Position numbers and translations under genes: made by a program
Notes under the pieces: generated by a model
What the model was told of the DNA's origin: nothing
Database searches by the model: none
The model's input: only the letters and a program-made list of their open reading frames with translations
In this document: positions 50,700-63,230 of the stretch, one piece after another
How the letters are laid out: every line of letters begins with the position of its first letter
Position numbering within the stretch: the stretch's first letter is position 1
Origin: Hetaerina americana
Lineage: Eukaryota; Arthropoda; Insecta; Odonata; Calopterygidae
Direction of reading: 5' to 3'
DNA: 64,000 nt
Assembly (NCBI GenBank): GCA_022747635.1
Contig: JAKTNV010000417.1
Coordinates: forward strand, 62,001-126,000

Positions 50700-53065
50700 G
50701 TTTTATTTTGTTTAATTGATGAAAATGAACAACAATACACACCATGGAAACATTTTTGTTTGATTCGTGTCGAGTGAGATTTTCACCTAGAACCCAAAGG
50801 GGGGGTATTGGAACTTTCCATGGAAAAATGTGAAAAATTAAAATTTCTAAAAATGAAATAAATGCCTTCTATACACCTCAAACATTCACTCTATAATGGA
50901 AGATTGTTGTTTTTCGCAATATTTTTGGAAATTTGGGCTCTTTTACTAACATTAACACTTGCGCTGAGGCATCTTTTATGCTCATTTCTTGTCTTTAATG
51001 ATTTATTCTGGGTTTTATTTTGTTTATTTGATGAAAATGAACAACAATACACACCATGGAAACATTTTTGTTTGATTCGTGTCGAGTGAGATTTTCACCT
51101 AGAACCCAAAGGGTTTTGGCCCTTTTCATGGAAAAATGTGAAAAATTAAAATTTCTAAAAATGAAATAAATACCTTCTATACACCTCAAACATTCACTAT
51201 ATTATGGAAGATTGTTTTTTTTTCGCAATATTTTTGGAAATTTGGGCTCTTTTACTAACATTAACACTTGCGCTGAGGCATCTTTTATGCTCATTTCTTG
51301 TCTTTAATGATTTATTCTGGGTTTTATTTTGTTTATTTGATGAAAATGAACAACAATACACACCATGAAAACATTTTTGTTTTATTTGTTTCGAGTGAGA
51401 TATTAACCTCGAACCCAAAGGGGGGGGGTATTGGCACATTTCATGGAAAAATGTGAAAATTAAAATTTCTAAAAATGAAATAAATGCCTTCTATACACCT
51501 CAAACATTCACTCTATAATGGAAGATTGCTGTTTTTCGCAATATTTTTGGAAATTTGGGCTCTTTTACTAACATTAACACTTGCGCTGAGGCATCTTTTA
51601 TGCTGATTTCTTGTCTTTAATGATTTATTCTGGGTTTTATTTTGTTTATTTGATGAAAATGAACAACAATACACACCATGGAAACATTTTTGTTTGAGAC
51701 GTGTCGAGTGAGATTTTCACCTAGAACCCAAAGGGGGGGTATTGGAACTTTCCATGGAAAAATGTGAAAAATTAAAATTTCTATAAATGAAATAAATGCC
51801 TTCTATACACCTCAAACATTCACTCTATAATGGAAGATTGTTGTTTTTTGCAATATTTTTGGAAATTTGGGCTCTTTAACTAACATTAACACTTGCGCTG
51901 AGGCATCTCTTATGCTCATTTCTTGTCTTTAATGATTTATTCTGGGTTTTATTTTGTTTATTTGATGAAAATGAACAACAATACACACCATGGAAACATT
52001 TTTGTTTGATTCGTGTCGAGTGAGATTTTCACCTAGAACCCAAAATGGGGGTATTGGAACTTTTCATGGAAAAATGTGAAAATTAAAATTTCTAAAAATG
52101 AAATAAATGCCTTCTATACACCTCAAACATTCACTCTATAATGGAAGATTGTTGTTTTTCGCAATATTTTTGGAAATTTGGGCTCTTTTACTAACATTAA
52201 CACTTGCGCTGAGGCATCTTTTATGCTCATTTCTTGTCTTTAATGATTTATTCTGGGTTTATTTTGTTTATTTGATGAAAATAAACAACAATACACACCA
52301 TGGAAACATTTTTGTTTGATTCGTGTCGAGTAAGATTTTCACCTAGAACCCAAAGGGGGGGTATTGGCACTTTTCATGGAAAAATGGAAAAATTAAAATT
52401 TCTAAAAATGAAATAAATGCCTTCTATACACCTCAAACATTTACTCTATAATGGAAGATTGTTGTTTTCGCAATATTTTTGGAAATTTGGGCTCTTTTAC
52501 TAACATTACCACTTGCGCTGAGGCATCTTTTATGCTCATTTCTTGTCTTTAATGATTTATTCTGGGTTTTATTTTGTTTATTTGATGAAAATGAACAACA
52601 ATACACACCATGGAAACATTTTTGTTTGATTCGTGTCGAGTGAGATTTTCACCTAGAACCCAAAGGGGGGGGTATTGGAACTTTTTATGGAAAAATGTGA
52701 AAAATTAAAATTTCTATAAATGAAATAAATGCCTTCTATACACCTCAAACATTCACTCTATAATGGAAGATTGTTGTTTTTCGCAATATTTTTGGAAATT
52801 TGGGCTCTTTTAATAACATTAACACTTGCGCTGAGGCATCTTTTATGCTCATTTCTTGTCTTTAATGATTTATTCTGGGTTTTATTTTGTTTATTTGATG
52901 AAAATGAACAACAATACACACCATGGAAACATTTTTGTTTGATTCGTGTCGAGTGAGATTTTCATTAGAACCCAAAGGGGGGGTATTGGAACTTTCCATA
53001 GAAAAATGTGAAAAATTAAAATTTCTAAAAATGAAATAAATGCCTTCTATACACCTCAAACATTC
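50700..53065 (+). repeat. Duplicated block, copy 2 (offset 8406 bp)
   Basis: Partner of 42290-44660. The left edge falls inside a unit whose first part (ttttttgcaat, catctcttatg) belongs to another variant, so the breakpoint is within a monomer. The right edge lies where ctctttaatgg (44660) and ctctataatgg (53065) differ. Confidence 0.8.
51108..51125 (+). repeat. Hairpin of H monomer, copy 9
   Basis: Duplicate of the hairpin at 42702 at an offset of 8406 bp, with the same cactatattatgg and ten-base T-run context. Confidence 0.85.
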
Positions 53066-54039
53066 ACTCTATAATGGAAGATTGTTGTTTTTCGCAATAT
53101 TTTTGGAAATTTGGGCTCTTTTACTAACATTAACACTTGCGCTGAGGCATCTTTTATGCTCATTTCTTGTCTTTAATGATTTATTCTGGGTTTTATTTTG
53201 TTTAATTGATGAAAATGAACAACAATACACACCATGGAAACATTTTTGTTTGATTCGTGTTGAGTGAGATTATCACCTAGAACCCAAAGGGGGGGGTATT
53301 GGCACTTTTAATGGAAAAATGTGAAAAATTAAAATTTCTAAAAATGAAATAAATGCCTTCTATACACCTCAAACATTCACTCTATAATGGAAGATTGTTG
53401 TTTTTCGCAATATTTTTGGAAATTTGGGCTCTTTTACTAACATTAACACTCGCGCTGAGGCATCTTTTATGCTCATTTCTTGTCTTTAATGTTTTATTCT
53501 GGGTTTTATTTTGTTTAATTGATGAAAATGAACAACAATACACACCATGGAAACATTTTTGTTTGATTCGTGTTGAGTGAGATTTTCATCTAGGACCCAA
53601 AGGGGGGGGTATTGGCACTTTTAATGGAAAAATGTGAAAAATTAAAATTTCTAAAAATGAAATAAATGCCTTCTATACACCTCAAACATTCACTCTATAA
53701 TGGAAGATTGTTGTTTTTCGCAATATTTTTGGAAATTTGGGCTCTTTTACTAACATTAACACTTGCGCTGAGGCATCTTTTATGCTCATTTCTTGTCTTT
53801 AATGATTTATTCTGGGTTTTATTTTGTTTATTTGATGAAAATAAACAACAATACACACCATGGAAACATTTTTGTTTGATTCGTGTCGAGTGAGATTTTC
53901 ACCTAGAACCCAAAGGGGGGGTATTGGCACTATTCATGGAAAAATGTGAAAATTAAAATTTCTAAAAATGAAATAAATGCCTTCTATACACCTCAGACAT
54001 TCACTCTATAATGGAAGATTGTTGTTTTTCGCAATATTT

Positions 54040-55320
54040 TTGGAAATTTGGGCTCTTTTACTAACATTAACACTTGCGCTGAGGCATCTTTTATGCTCAT
54101 TTCTTGTATTTAATGATTTATTCTGGGTTTTATTTTGTTTATTTCATGAAAATGAACAACATTACACACCATGGAAACATTTTTGTTTGATTCGTGTCGA
54201 GTGAGATTTTCACCTAGAACCCAAAGGGGGGGTATTGGCACTTTTCATGGAAAAATGTGAAAATTAAAATTTCTAAAAATGAAATAAATGCCTTTTATAC
54301 ACCTCAAACATTCACTCTATAATGGAAGATTGCTGTTTTTCGTAATATTTTTGGAAATTTGGGCTCTTTTACTAACATTAACACTTGCGCTGAGGCATCT
54401 TTTATGCTCATTTCTTGTCTTTAATGATTTATTCTGGGTTTTATTTTGTTTATTTGATGAAAATGAACAACAATACACACCATGGAAACATTTTTGTTTT
54501 ATTCGTGTCGAGTGAGATTTTCACCGAGAACCCAAAGGGGGGGTATTGGAACTTTCCATGGAAAAATGTGAAAAATTAAAATTTCTAAAAATGAAATAAA
54601 TGCCTTCTATACACCTCAAACATTCACTCTATAATGGAAGATTGTTGTTTTTCGCAATATTTTTGGAAATTTGGGCTCTTTTACTAACATTAACACTTGC
54701 GCTGAGGCATCTTTTATGCTCATTTCTTGTCTTTAATGATTTATTCTGGGTTTTATTTTGTTTATTTGATGAAAATGAACAACAATACACACCATGGAAA
54801 CATTTTTGTTTGATTCGTTCGAGTGAGATTTTAACCTAGAACCCAAAGGGGGGGTATTGGAACTTTTCATGGAAAAATGTGAAAATTAAAATTTCTAAAA
54901 GTGAAATAAATGCCTTCTATACACCTCAAACATTCACCCTATAATGGAAGATTGTTGTTTTTCGCAATATTTTTAGAAATGTGGGCTCTTTTACTAACAT
55001 TAACACTTGCGCTGAGGCATCTTTTATGCTCATTTCTTGTCTTTAATGATTTATTCTGGGTTTTATTTTGTTTATTTGATGAAAATGAACAACAATACAC
55101 ACCATGGAAACATTTTTGTTTGATTTGTGTCGAGTGAGATTTTCACCTAGAACCCAAAGGGGGTATTGGCACTTTTCATGGAAAAATGTGAAAAATTAAA
55201 ATTTCCTAAAAATGAAATAAATGCCTTCTATACACCTCAAACATTCACTCTATAATGGAAGATTGTTGTTTTTCGCAATATTTTTGGAAATTTGGGCTCT
55301 TTTACTAACATTAACACTTG
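54040..55320 (+). repeat. Duplicated block, copy 2 (offset about 9342 bp)
   Basis: Partner of 44700-45980. At about 55210-55330 a single unit begins as the tttcctaaaaatg variant and ends as the gaggcgtctttt variant, which are two consecutive units at 45880 and 46191. One monomer was lost by exchange within the unit, and the offset changes from 9342 to 9030 bp. Confidence 0.8.
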
Positions 55321-57060
55321 CGCTGAGGCGTCTTTTATGCTCATTTCTTGTCTTTAATGATTTATTCTGGGTTTTATTTTGTTTATTTGATGAAAATGAA
55401 CAACAATACACACCATGGAAACATTTTTGTTTGATTCGTGTCGAGTGAGATTTTCACCTAGAACCCAAAGGGGGGGTATTGGCACTTTTCATGGAAAAAT
55501 GTGAAAATTAAAATTTCTAAAAATGAAATAAATGCCTTCTATACACCTCAAACATTCACTCTATAATGGAAGATTGTTGTTTTTCGCAATATTTTTGGAA
55601 ATTTGGGCTCTTTTACTAACATTAACACTTGCGCTGAGGCATCTTTTATGCTCATTTCTTGTCTTTAATGATTTATTCCGGGTTTTATTTTGTTTATTTG
55701 ATGAAAATGAACTACAATACACACCATGGAAACATTTTTGTTTGATTCGTGTCGAGTGAGATTTTCACCTAGAACCCAAAGGGGGTATTGGCACTTTTCA
55801 TGGAAAAATGTGAAAAATTAAAATTTCTAAAAATTAAATAATTGCCTTCTATACACCTCAAACATTCACTCTATAATGGAAGATTGTTGTTTTTCGCAAT
55901 ATTTTTGGAAATTTGGGCTCTTTTACTAACATTAACACTTGCGCTGAGGCATCTTTTATGCTCATTTCTTGTCTTTAATGATTTATTCTGGGTTTTATTT
56001 TGTTTATTTGATGAAAATGAACAACATTACACACCATGGAAACCTTTTTGTTTGTTTCGTGTCGAGTGAGATTTTCACCTAGAACCCAAAGGGGGGGTAT
56101 TGGCACTTTTCATGGAAAAATGTGAAAATTAAAATTTCTAAAAAGGAAATAAATGCCTTCTATACAACTCAAACATTCACTCTATAATAGAAGATTGTTG
56201 TTTTTCGCAGTATTTTTGGAAATTTGGGCTCTTTTACTAACATTAACACTTGCGCTGAGGCATCTTTTATGCTCATTTCTTGTCTTTAATGATTTATTCT
56301 GGGTTTTATTTTGTTTATTTGATGAAAATGAACAACAATACACACCATGGAAACATTTTTGTTTGATTCGTGTCGAGTGAGATTTTCACCTAGAACCCAA
56401 AGGGGGGGTATTGGAACTTTTCATGGAAAAATGTGAAAATTAAAATTTCTAAAAGTGAAATAAATGCCTTCTATACACCTCAAACATTCACTCTATAATG
56501 GAAGATTGTTGTTTTTCGCAATATTTTTAGAAATGTGGGCTCTTTTACTAACATTAACACTTGCGCTGAGGCATCTTTTATGCTCATTTCTTGTCTTTAA
56601 TGATTTATTCTGGGTTTTATTTTGTTTATTTGATGAAAATGAACAACATTACACACCATGGAAACATTTTTGTTTGTTTCGTGTCGAGTGAGATTTTCAC
56701 CTAGAACCCAAAGGGGGGGTATTGGCACTTTTCATGGAAAAATGTGAAAATTAAAATTTCTAAAAATGAAATAAATGCCTTCTATACACCTCAAACATTC
56801 ACTCTATAATGGAAGATTGGTTTTTTTCCCAATATTTTTGGAAATTTGGGCTCTTTTACTAACATTAACACTTGCGCTGAGGCATCTTTTATGCTCATTT
56901 CTTGTCTTTAATGATTTATTCGGGGTTTTATTTTGTTTATTTGATGAAAATAAACAACAATACACACCATGGAAACATTTTTGTTTGATTCGTGTCGAGT
57001 GAGATTTTCACCTAGAACCCAAAGGGGGGGTATTGGCACTATTCATGGAAAAATGTGAAA
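55320..57060 (+). repeat. Duplicated block, copy 2 (offset 9030 bp)
   Basis: Partner of 46290-48030 and source or sister of 58120-59730 (offset 2797 bp). A length change in the run after gattgg (nine T at 47790, seven at 56820, six near 59618) distinguishes the three copies and makes the unit at 47745 lose its frame. Confidence 0.82.
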
Positions 57061-57085
57061 ATTAAAATTTCTAAAAATGAAATAA

Positions 57086-59730
57086 ATGCCTTCTATACAC
57101 CTCAAACATTCACTCTATAATGGAAGATTGTTGTTTTTCGCAATATTTTTGGAAATTTGGGCTCTTTTACTAACATTAACACTTGCGCTGAGGCATCTTT
57201 TATGCTCATTTCTTGTCTTTAATGATTTATTCTGGGTTTTATTTTGTTTATTTGATGAAAATGAACAACAATACACACCATGGAAACATTTTTGTTTGAT
57301 TCGTTCGAGTGAGATTTTAACCTAGAACCCAAAGTGGGGGTATTGGAACTTTTCATGGAAAAATGTGAAAATTAAAATTTCTAAAAGTGAAATAAATGCC
57401 TTCTATACACCTCAAACATTCACCCTATAATGGAAAATTGTTGTTTTTCGCAATATTTTTAGAAATGTGGGCTCTTTTACTAACATTAACACTTGCGCTG
57501 AGGCATCTTTTATGCTCATTTCTTGTCTTTAATGATTTATTCTGGGTTTTATTTTGTTTATTTGATGAAAATGAACAACAATACACACCATGGAAACATT
57601 TTTGTTTGATTTGTGTCGAGTGAGATTTTCACCTAGAACCCAAAGGGGGTATTGGCACTTTTCATGGAAAAATGTGAAAAATTAAAATTTCCTAAAAATG
57701 AAATAAATGCCTTCTATACACCTCAAACATTCACTCTATAATGGAAGATTGTTGTTTTTCGCAATATTTTTGGAAATTTGGGCTCTTTTACTAACATTAA
57801 CACTTGCGCTGAGGCATCTTTTATGCTCATTTCTTGTCTTTAATGATTTATTCTGGGTTTTATTTTGTTTATTTGATGAAAATGAACAACATTACACACC
57901 ATGGAAACATTTTTGTTTGATTCGTGTCGAGTGAGATTTTCACCTAGAACCCAAAGGGGGGGTATTGGCACTTTTCATGGAAAAATGTGAAAATTAAAAT
58001 TTCTAAAAATGAAATAAATGCCTTCTATACACCTCAAACATTCACTCTATAATGGAAGATTGTTGTTTTTCGCAATATTTTTGGAAATTTGGGCTCTTTT
58101 ACTAACATTAACACTTGCGCTGAGGCGTCTTTTATGCTCATTTCTTGTCTTTAATGATTTATTCTGGGTTTTATTTTTTTTATTTGATGAAAATGAACAA
58201 CAATACACACCATGGAAACATTTTTGTTTGATTCGTGTCGAGTGAGATTTTCACCTAGAACCCAAAGGGGGGGTATTGGCACTTTTCATGGAAAAATGTG
58301 AAAATTAAAATTTCTAAAAATGAAATAAATGCCTTCTATACACCTCAAACATTCACTCTATAATGGAAGATTGTTGTTTTTCGCAATATTTTTGGAAATT
58401 TGGGCTCTTTTACTAACATTAACACTTGCGCTGAGGCATCTTTTATGCTCATTTCTTGTCTTTAATGATTTATTCCGGGTTTTATTTTGTTTATTTGATA
58501 AAAATGAACTACAATACACACCATGGAAACATTTTTGTTTGATTCGTGTCGAGTGAGATTTTCACCTAGAACCCAAAGGGGGTATTGGCACTTTTCATGG
58601 AAAAATGTGAAAAATTAAAATTTCTAAAAATTAAATAATTGCCTTCTATACACCTCAAACATTCACTCTATAATGGAAGATTGTTGTTTTTCGCAATATT
58701 TTTGGAAATTTGGGCTCTTTTACTAACATTAACACTTGCGCTGAGGCATCTTTTATGCTCATTTCTTGTCTTTAATGATTTATTCTGGGTTTTATTTTGT
58801 TTATTTGATGAAAATGAACAACATTACACACCATGGAAACCTTTTTGTTTGTTTCGTGTCGAGTGAGATTTTCACCTAGAACCCAAAGGGGGGGTATTGG
58901 CACTTTTCATGGAAAAATGTGAAAATTAAAATTTCTAAAAAGGAAATAAATGCCTTCTATACAACTCAAACATTCACTCTATAATAGAAGATTGTTGTTT
59001 TTCGCAGTATTTTTGGAAATTTGGGCTCTTTTACTAACATTAACACTTGCGCTGAGGCATCTTTTATGCTCATTTCTTGTCTTTAATGATTTATTCTGGG
59101 TTTTATTTTGTTTATTTGATGAAAATGAACAACAATACACACCATGGAAACATTTTTGTTTGATTCGTGTCGAGTGAGATTTTCACCTAGAATCCAAAGG
59201 GGGGGTATTGGAACTTTTCATGGAAAAATGTGAAAATTAAAATTTCTAAAAGTGAAATAAATGCCTTCTATACACCTCAAACATTCACTCTATAATGGAA
59301 GATTGTTGTTTTTCGCAATATTTTTAGAAATGTGGGCTCTTTTACTAACATTAACACTTGCGCTGAGGCATCTTTTATGCTCATTTCTTGTCTTTAATGA
59401 TTTATTCTGGGTTTTATTTTGTTTATTTGATGAAAATGAACAACATTACACACCATGGAAACATTTTTGTTTGTTTCGTGTCGAGTGAGATTTTCACCTA
59501 GAACCCAAAGGGGGGGTATTGGCACTTTTCATGGAAAAATGTGAAAATTAAAATTTCTAAAAATGAAATAAATGCCTTCTATACACCTCAAACATTCACT
59601 CTATAATGGAAGATTGGTTTTTTTCCCAATATTTTTGGAAATTTGGGCTCTTTTACTAACATTAACACTTGCGCTGAGGCATCTTTTATGCTCATTTCTT
59701 GTCTTTAATGATTTATTCGGGGTTTTATTT
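57086..59730 (+). repeat. Recent duplicate of 54600-56930
   Basis: The first two units match at an offset of 2486 bp (54600 and 54910). The next unit (57707) has no partner there but matches 49301. The rest matches at an offset of 2797 bp. So this copy keeps the monomer that was lost at 55210-55330, which suggests that the copy at 54600 is the rearranged one. After about 59730 the last unit changes (gtttaatttatg instead of gtttatttgatg). Confidence 0.78.
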
Positions 59731-60779
59731 TGTTTAATTTATGAAAATGAACAACAATACACACCATGGAAACATTTTTGTTTGATTCGTGTCGAGTGAG
59801 ATTTTCACCTAGAACCCAAACGGGGGGTATTGGAACTTTCCATGGAAAAATGTGAAAAATTAAAATTTCTATAAATGAAATAAATGCCTTCTATACACCT
59901 CAAACATTCACTCTATAATGGAAGATTGTTGTTTTTCGCAATATTTTTGGAAATTTTGGCTCTTTTAATAACATTAACACTTGCGCTGAGGCATCTTTTA
60001 TGCTCTTTTCTTGTCTTTAATGATTTATTCTGGGTTTTATTTTGTTTATTTGATGAAAATGAACAACAATACACACCATGGAAACATTTTTGTTTGATTC
60101 GTGTCGAGTGAGATTTTCACCAAGAACCCAAACGGGGGGTATTGGAACTTTCCATGGAAAAATGTGAAAAATTAAAATTTCTATAAATGAAATAAATGCC
60201 TTCTATACACCTCAAACATTCACTCTATAATGGAAGATTGTTGTTTTTCGCAATATTTTTGGAAATTTGGGCTCTTTTACTAACATTAACACTTGCGCTG
60301 AGGCATCTTTTATGCTCATTTCTTGTCTTTAATGATTTATTCTGGGTTTTATTTTGTTTATTTGATGAAAATACACAACAATACACACCATGGAAACATT
60401 TTTGTTAGATTTGTGTCGAGTGAGATTTTCACCTAGAACCCAAAGGGGGTATTGGCACTTTTCATGGAAAAATGTGAAAAATTAAAATTTCTAAAAATGA
60501 AATAAATGCCTTCTATACACCTCAAACATTCACTCTATAATGGAAGATTGTTGTTTTTCGCAATATTTTTGGAAATTTGGGCTCTTTTACTAACATTAAC
60601 ACTTGCGCTGAGGCATCTTTTATGCTCATTTCTTGTCTCTAATGATTTATTCCGGGTTTTATTTTGTTTATTTGATGAAAATGAACAACAATACACACCA
60701 TGGAAACATTTTTGTTTGATTCGTGTCGAGTGAGATTTTCACCTAGAACCCAAAGGGGGTATTGGCACTTTTCATGGAA

Positions 60780-63230
60780 AAATGTGAAAAATTAAAATTT
60801 CTAAAAATGAAATAATTGCCTTCTATACAACTCAAACATTCACTCTATAATAGAAGATTGTTGTTTTTCGCAGTATTTTTGGAAATTTGGGCTCTTTTAC
60901 TAACATTAACACTTGCGCTGAGGCATCTTTTATGCTCATTTCTTGTCTTTAATGATTTATTCTGGGTTTTATTTTGTTTATTTGATGAAAATGAACAACA
61001 ATACACACCATGGAAACATTTTTGTTTGATTCGTGTCGAATGAGATTTTCACCTAGAACCCAAAGGGGGGGTATTGGCACTTTTCATTGAAAAATGTGAA
61101 AATTAAAATTTCTGAAAATGAAATAAATGCCTTCTATACACCTCAAACATTCACTCTATAATGGAAGATTGTTGTTTTTCGCAATATTTTTAGAAATGTG
61201 GGCTCTTTTACTAACATTAACACTTGCGCTGAGGCATCTTTTATGCTCATTTCTTGTCTTTAATGATTTATTCTGGGTTTTATTTTGTTTATTTGATGAA
61301 AATGAACAACATTACACACCATGGAAACATTTTTGTTTGTTTCGTGTCGAGTGAGATTTTCACCTAGAACCCAAAGGGGGGGTATTGGCACTTTTCATGG
61401 AAAAATGTGAAAATTAAAATTTCTAAAAATGAAATAAATGCCTTCTATACACCTCAAACATTCACTCTATAATGGAAGATTGGTTTTTTTCGCAATATTT
61501 TTGGAAATTTGGGCTCTTTTACTAACATTAACACTTGCGCTGAGGCATCTTTTATGCTCATTTCTTGTCTTTAATGATTTATTCTGGGTTTTATTTTGTT
61601 TAATTGATGAAAATGAACAACAATACACACCATGGAAACATTTTTGTTTGATTCGTGTCGAGTGAGATTTTCACCAAGAACCCAAACGGGGGGTATTGGA
61701 ACTTTCCATGGAAAAATGTGAAAAATTAAAATTTCTATAAATGAAATAAATGCCTTCTATACACCTCAAACATTCACTCTATAATGGAAGATTGTTGTTT
61801 TTCGCAATATTTTTGGAAATTTGGGCTCTTTTACTAACATTAACACTTGCGCTGAGGCATCTTTTATGCTCATTTCTTGTCTTTAATGATTTATTCTGGG
61901 TTTTATTTTGTTTATTTGATGAAAATACACAACAATACACACCATGGAAACATTTTTGTTTGATTTGTGTCGAGTGAGATTTTCACCTAGAACCCAAAGG
62001 GGGTTTTGGCACTTTTCATGGAAAAATGTGAAAATTAAAATTTCTAAAAAGGAAATAAATGCCTTCTATACAACTCAAACATTCACTCTATAATAGAAGA
62101 TTGTTGTTTTTCGCAGTATTTTTGGAAATTTGGGCTCTTTTACTAACATTAACACTTGCGCTGAGGCATCTTTTATGCTCATTTCTTGTCTTTAATGATT
62201 TATTCTGGGTTTTATTTTGTTTATTTGATGAAAATGAACAACAATACACACCATTGAAACATTTTTGTTTGATTCGTGTCGAATGAGATTTTCACCTAGA
62301 ACCCAAAGGGGGGGTATTGGCACTTTTCATTGAAAAATGTGAAAATTAAAATTTCTGAAAATGAAATAAATGCCTTCTATACACCTCAAACATTCACTCT
62401 ATAATGGAAGATTGTTGTTTTTCGCAATATTTTTAGAAATGTGGGCTCTTTTACTAACATTAACACTTGCGCTGAGGCATCTTTTATGCTCATTTCTTGT
62501 CTTTAATGATTTATTCTGGGTTTTATTTTGTTTATTTGATGAAAATGAACAACATTACACACCATGGAAACATTTTTGTTTGTTTCGTGTCGAGTGAGAT
62601 TTTCACCTAGAACCCAAAGGGGGGGTATTGGCACTTTTCATGGAAAAATGTGGAAATTAAAATTTCTAAAAATGAAATAAATGCCTTCTATACACCTAAA
62701 CATTCACTCTATAATGGAAGATTGGTTTTTTTCGCAATATTTTTGGAAATTTGGGCTCTTTTACTAACATTAACACTTGCGATGAGGCATCTTTTATGCT
62801 CATTTCTTGTCTTTAATGATTTATTCTGGGTTTTATTTTGTTTAATTGATGAAAATGAACAACAATACACACCATGGAAACATTTTTGTTTGATTCGTGT
62901 CGAGTGAGATTTTCACCAAGAACCCAAACGGGGGGGGGTATTGGAACTTTCCATGGAAAAATGTGAAAAATTAAAATTTCTATAAATGAAATAAATGCCT
63001 TCTATACACCTCAAACATTCACTCTATAATGGAAGATTGTTGTTTTTCGCAATATTTTTGGAAATTTGGGCTCTTTTACTAACATTAACACTTGCGCTGA
63101 GGCATCTTTTATGCTCATTTCTTGTCTTTAATGATTTATTCCGGGTTTTATTTTGTTTATTTGATGAAAATGAACAACAATACACACCATGGAAACATTT
63201 TTGTTTGATTCGTGTCGAATGAGATTTTCA
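60780..63230 (+). repeat. Local four-monomer repeat near the right edge (period about 1243 bp)
   Basis: Units with ctataatagaag, ttttagaaatgtggg, gattggttttttcgc and cccaaacggggg occur in this order from 60780 and again from about 62020, 1243 bp later (60816/62059, 61127/62370 and 61438/62681). The second round has small changes: cacctaaacatt (2 bp missing) near 62697, gcgatgagg at 62780, and a longer G-run at 62929. Confidence 0.75.
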
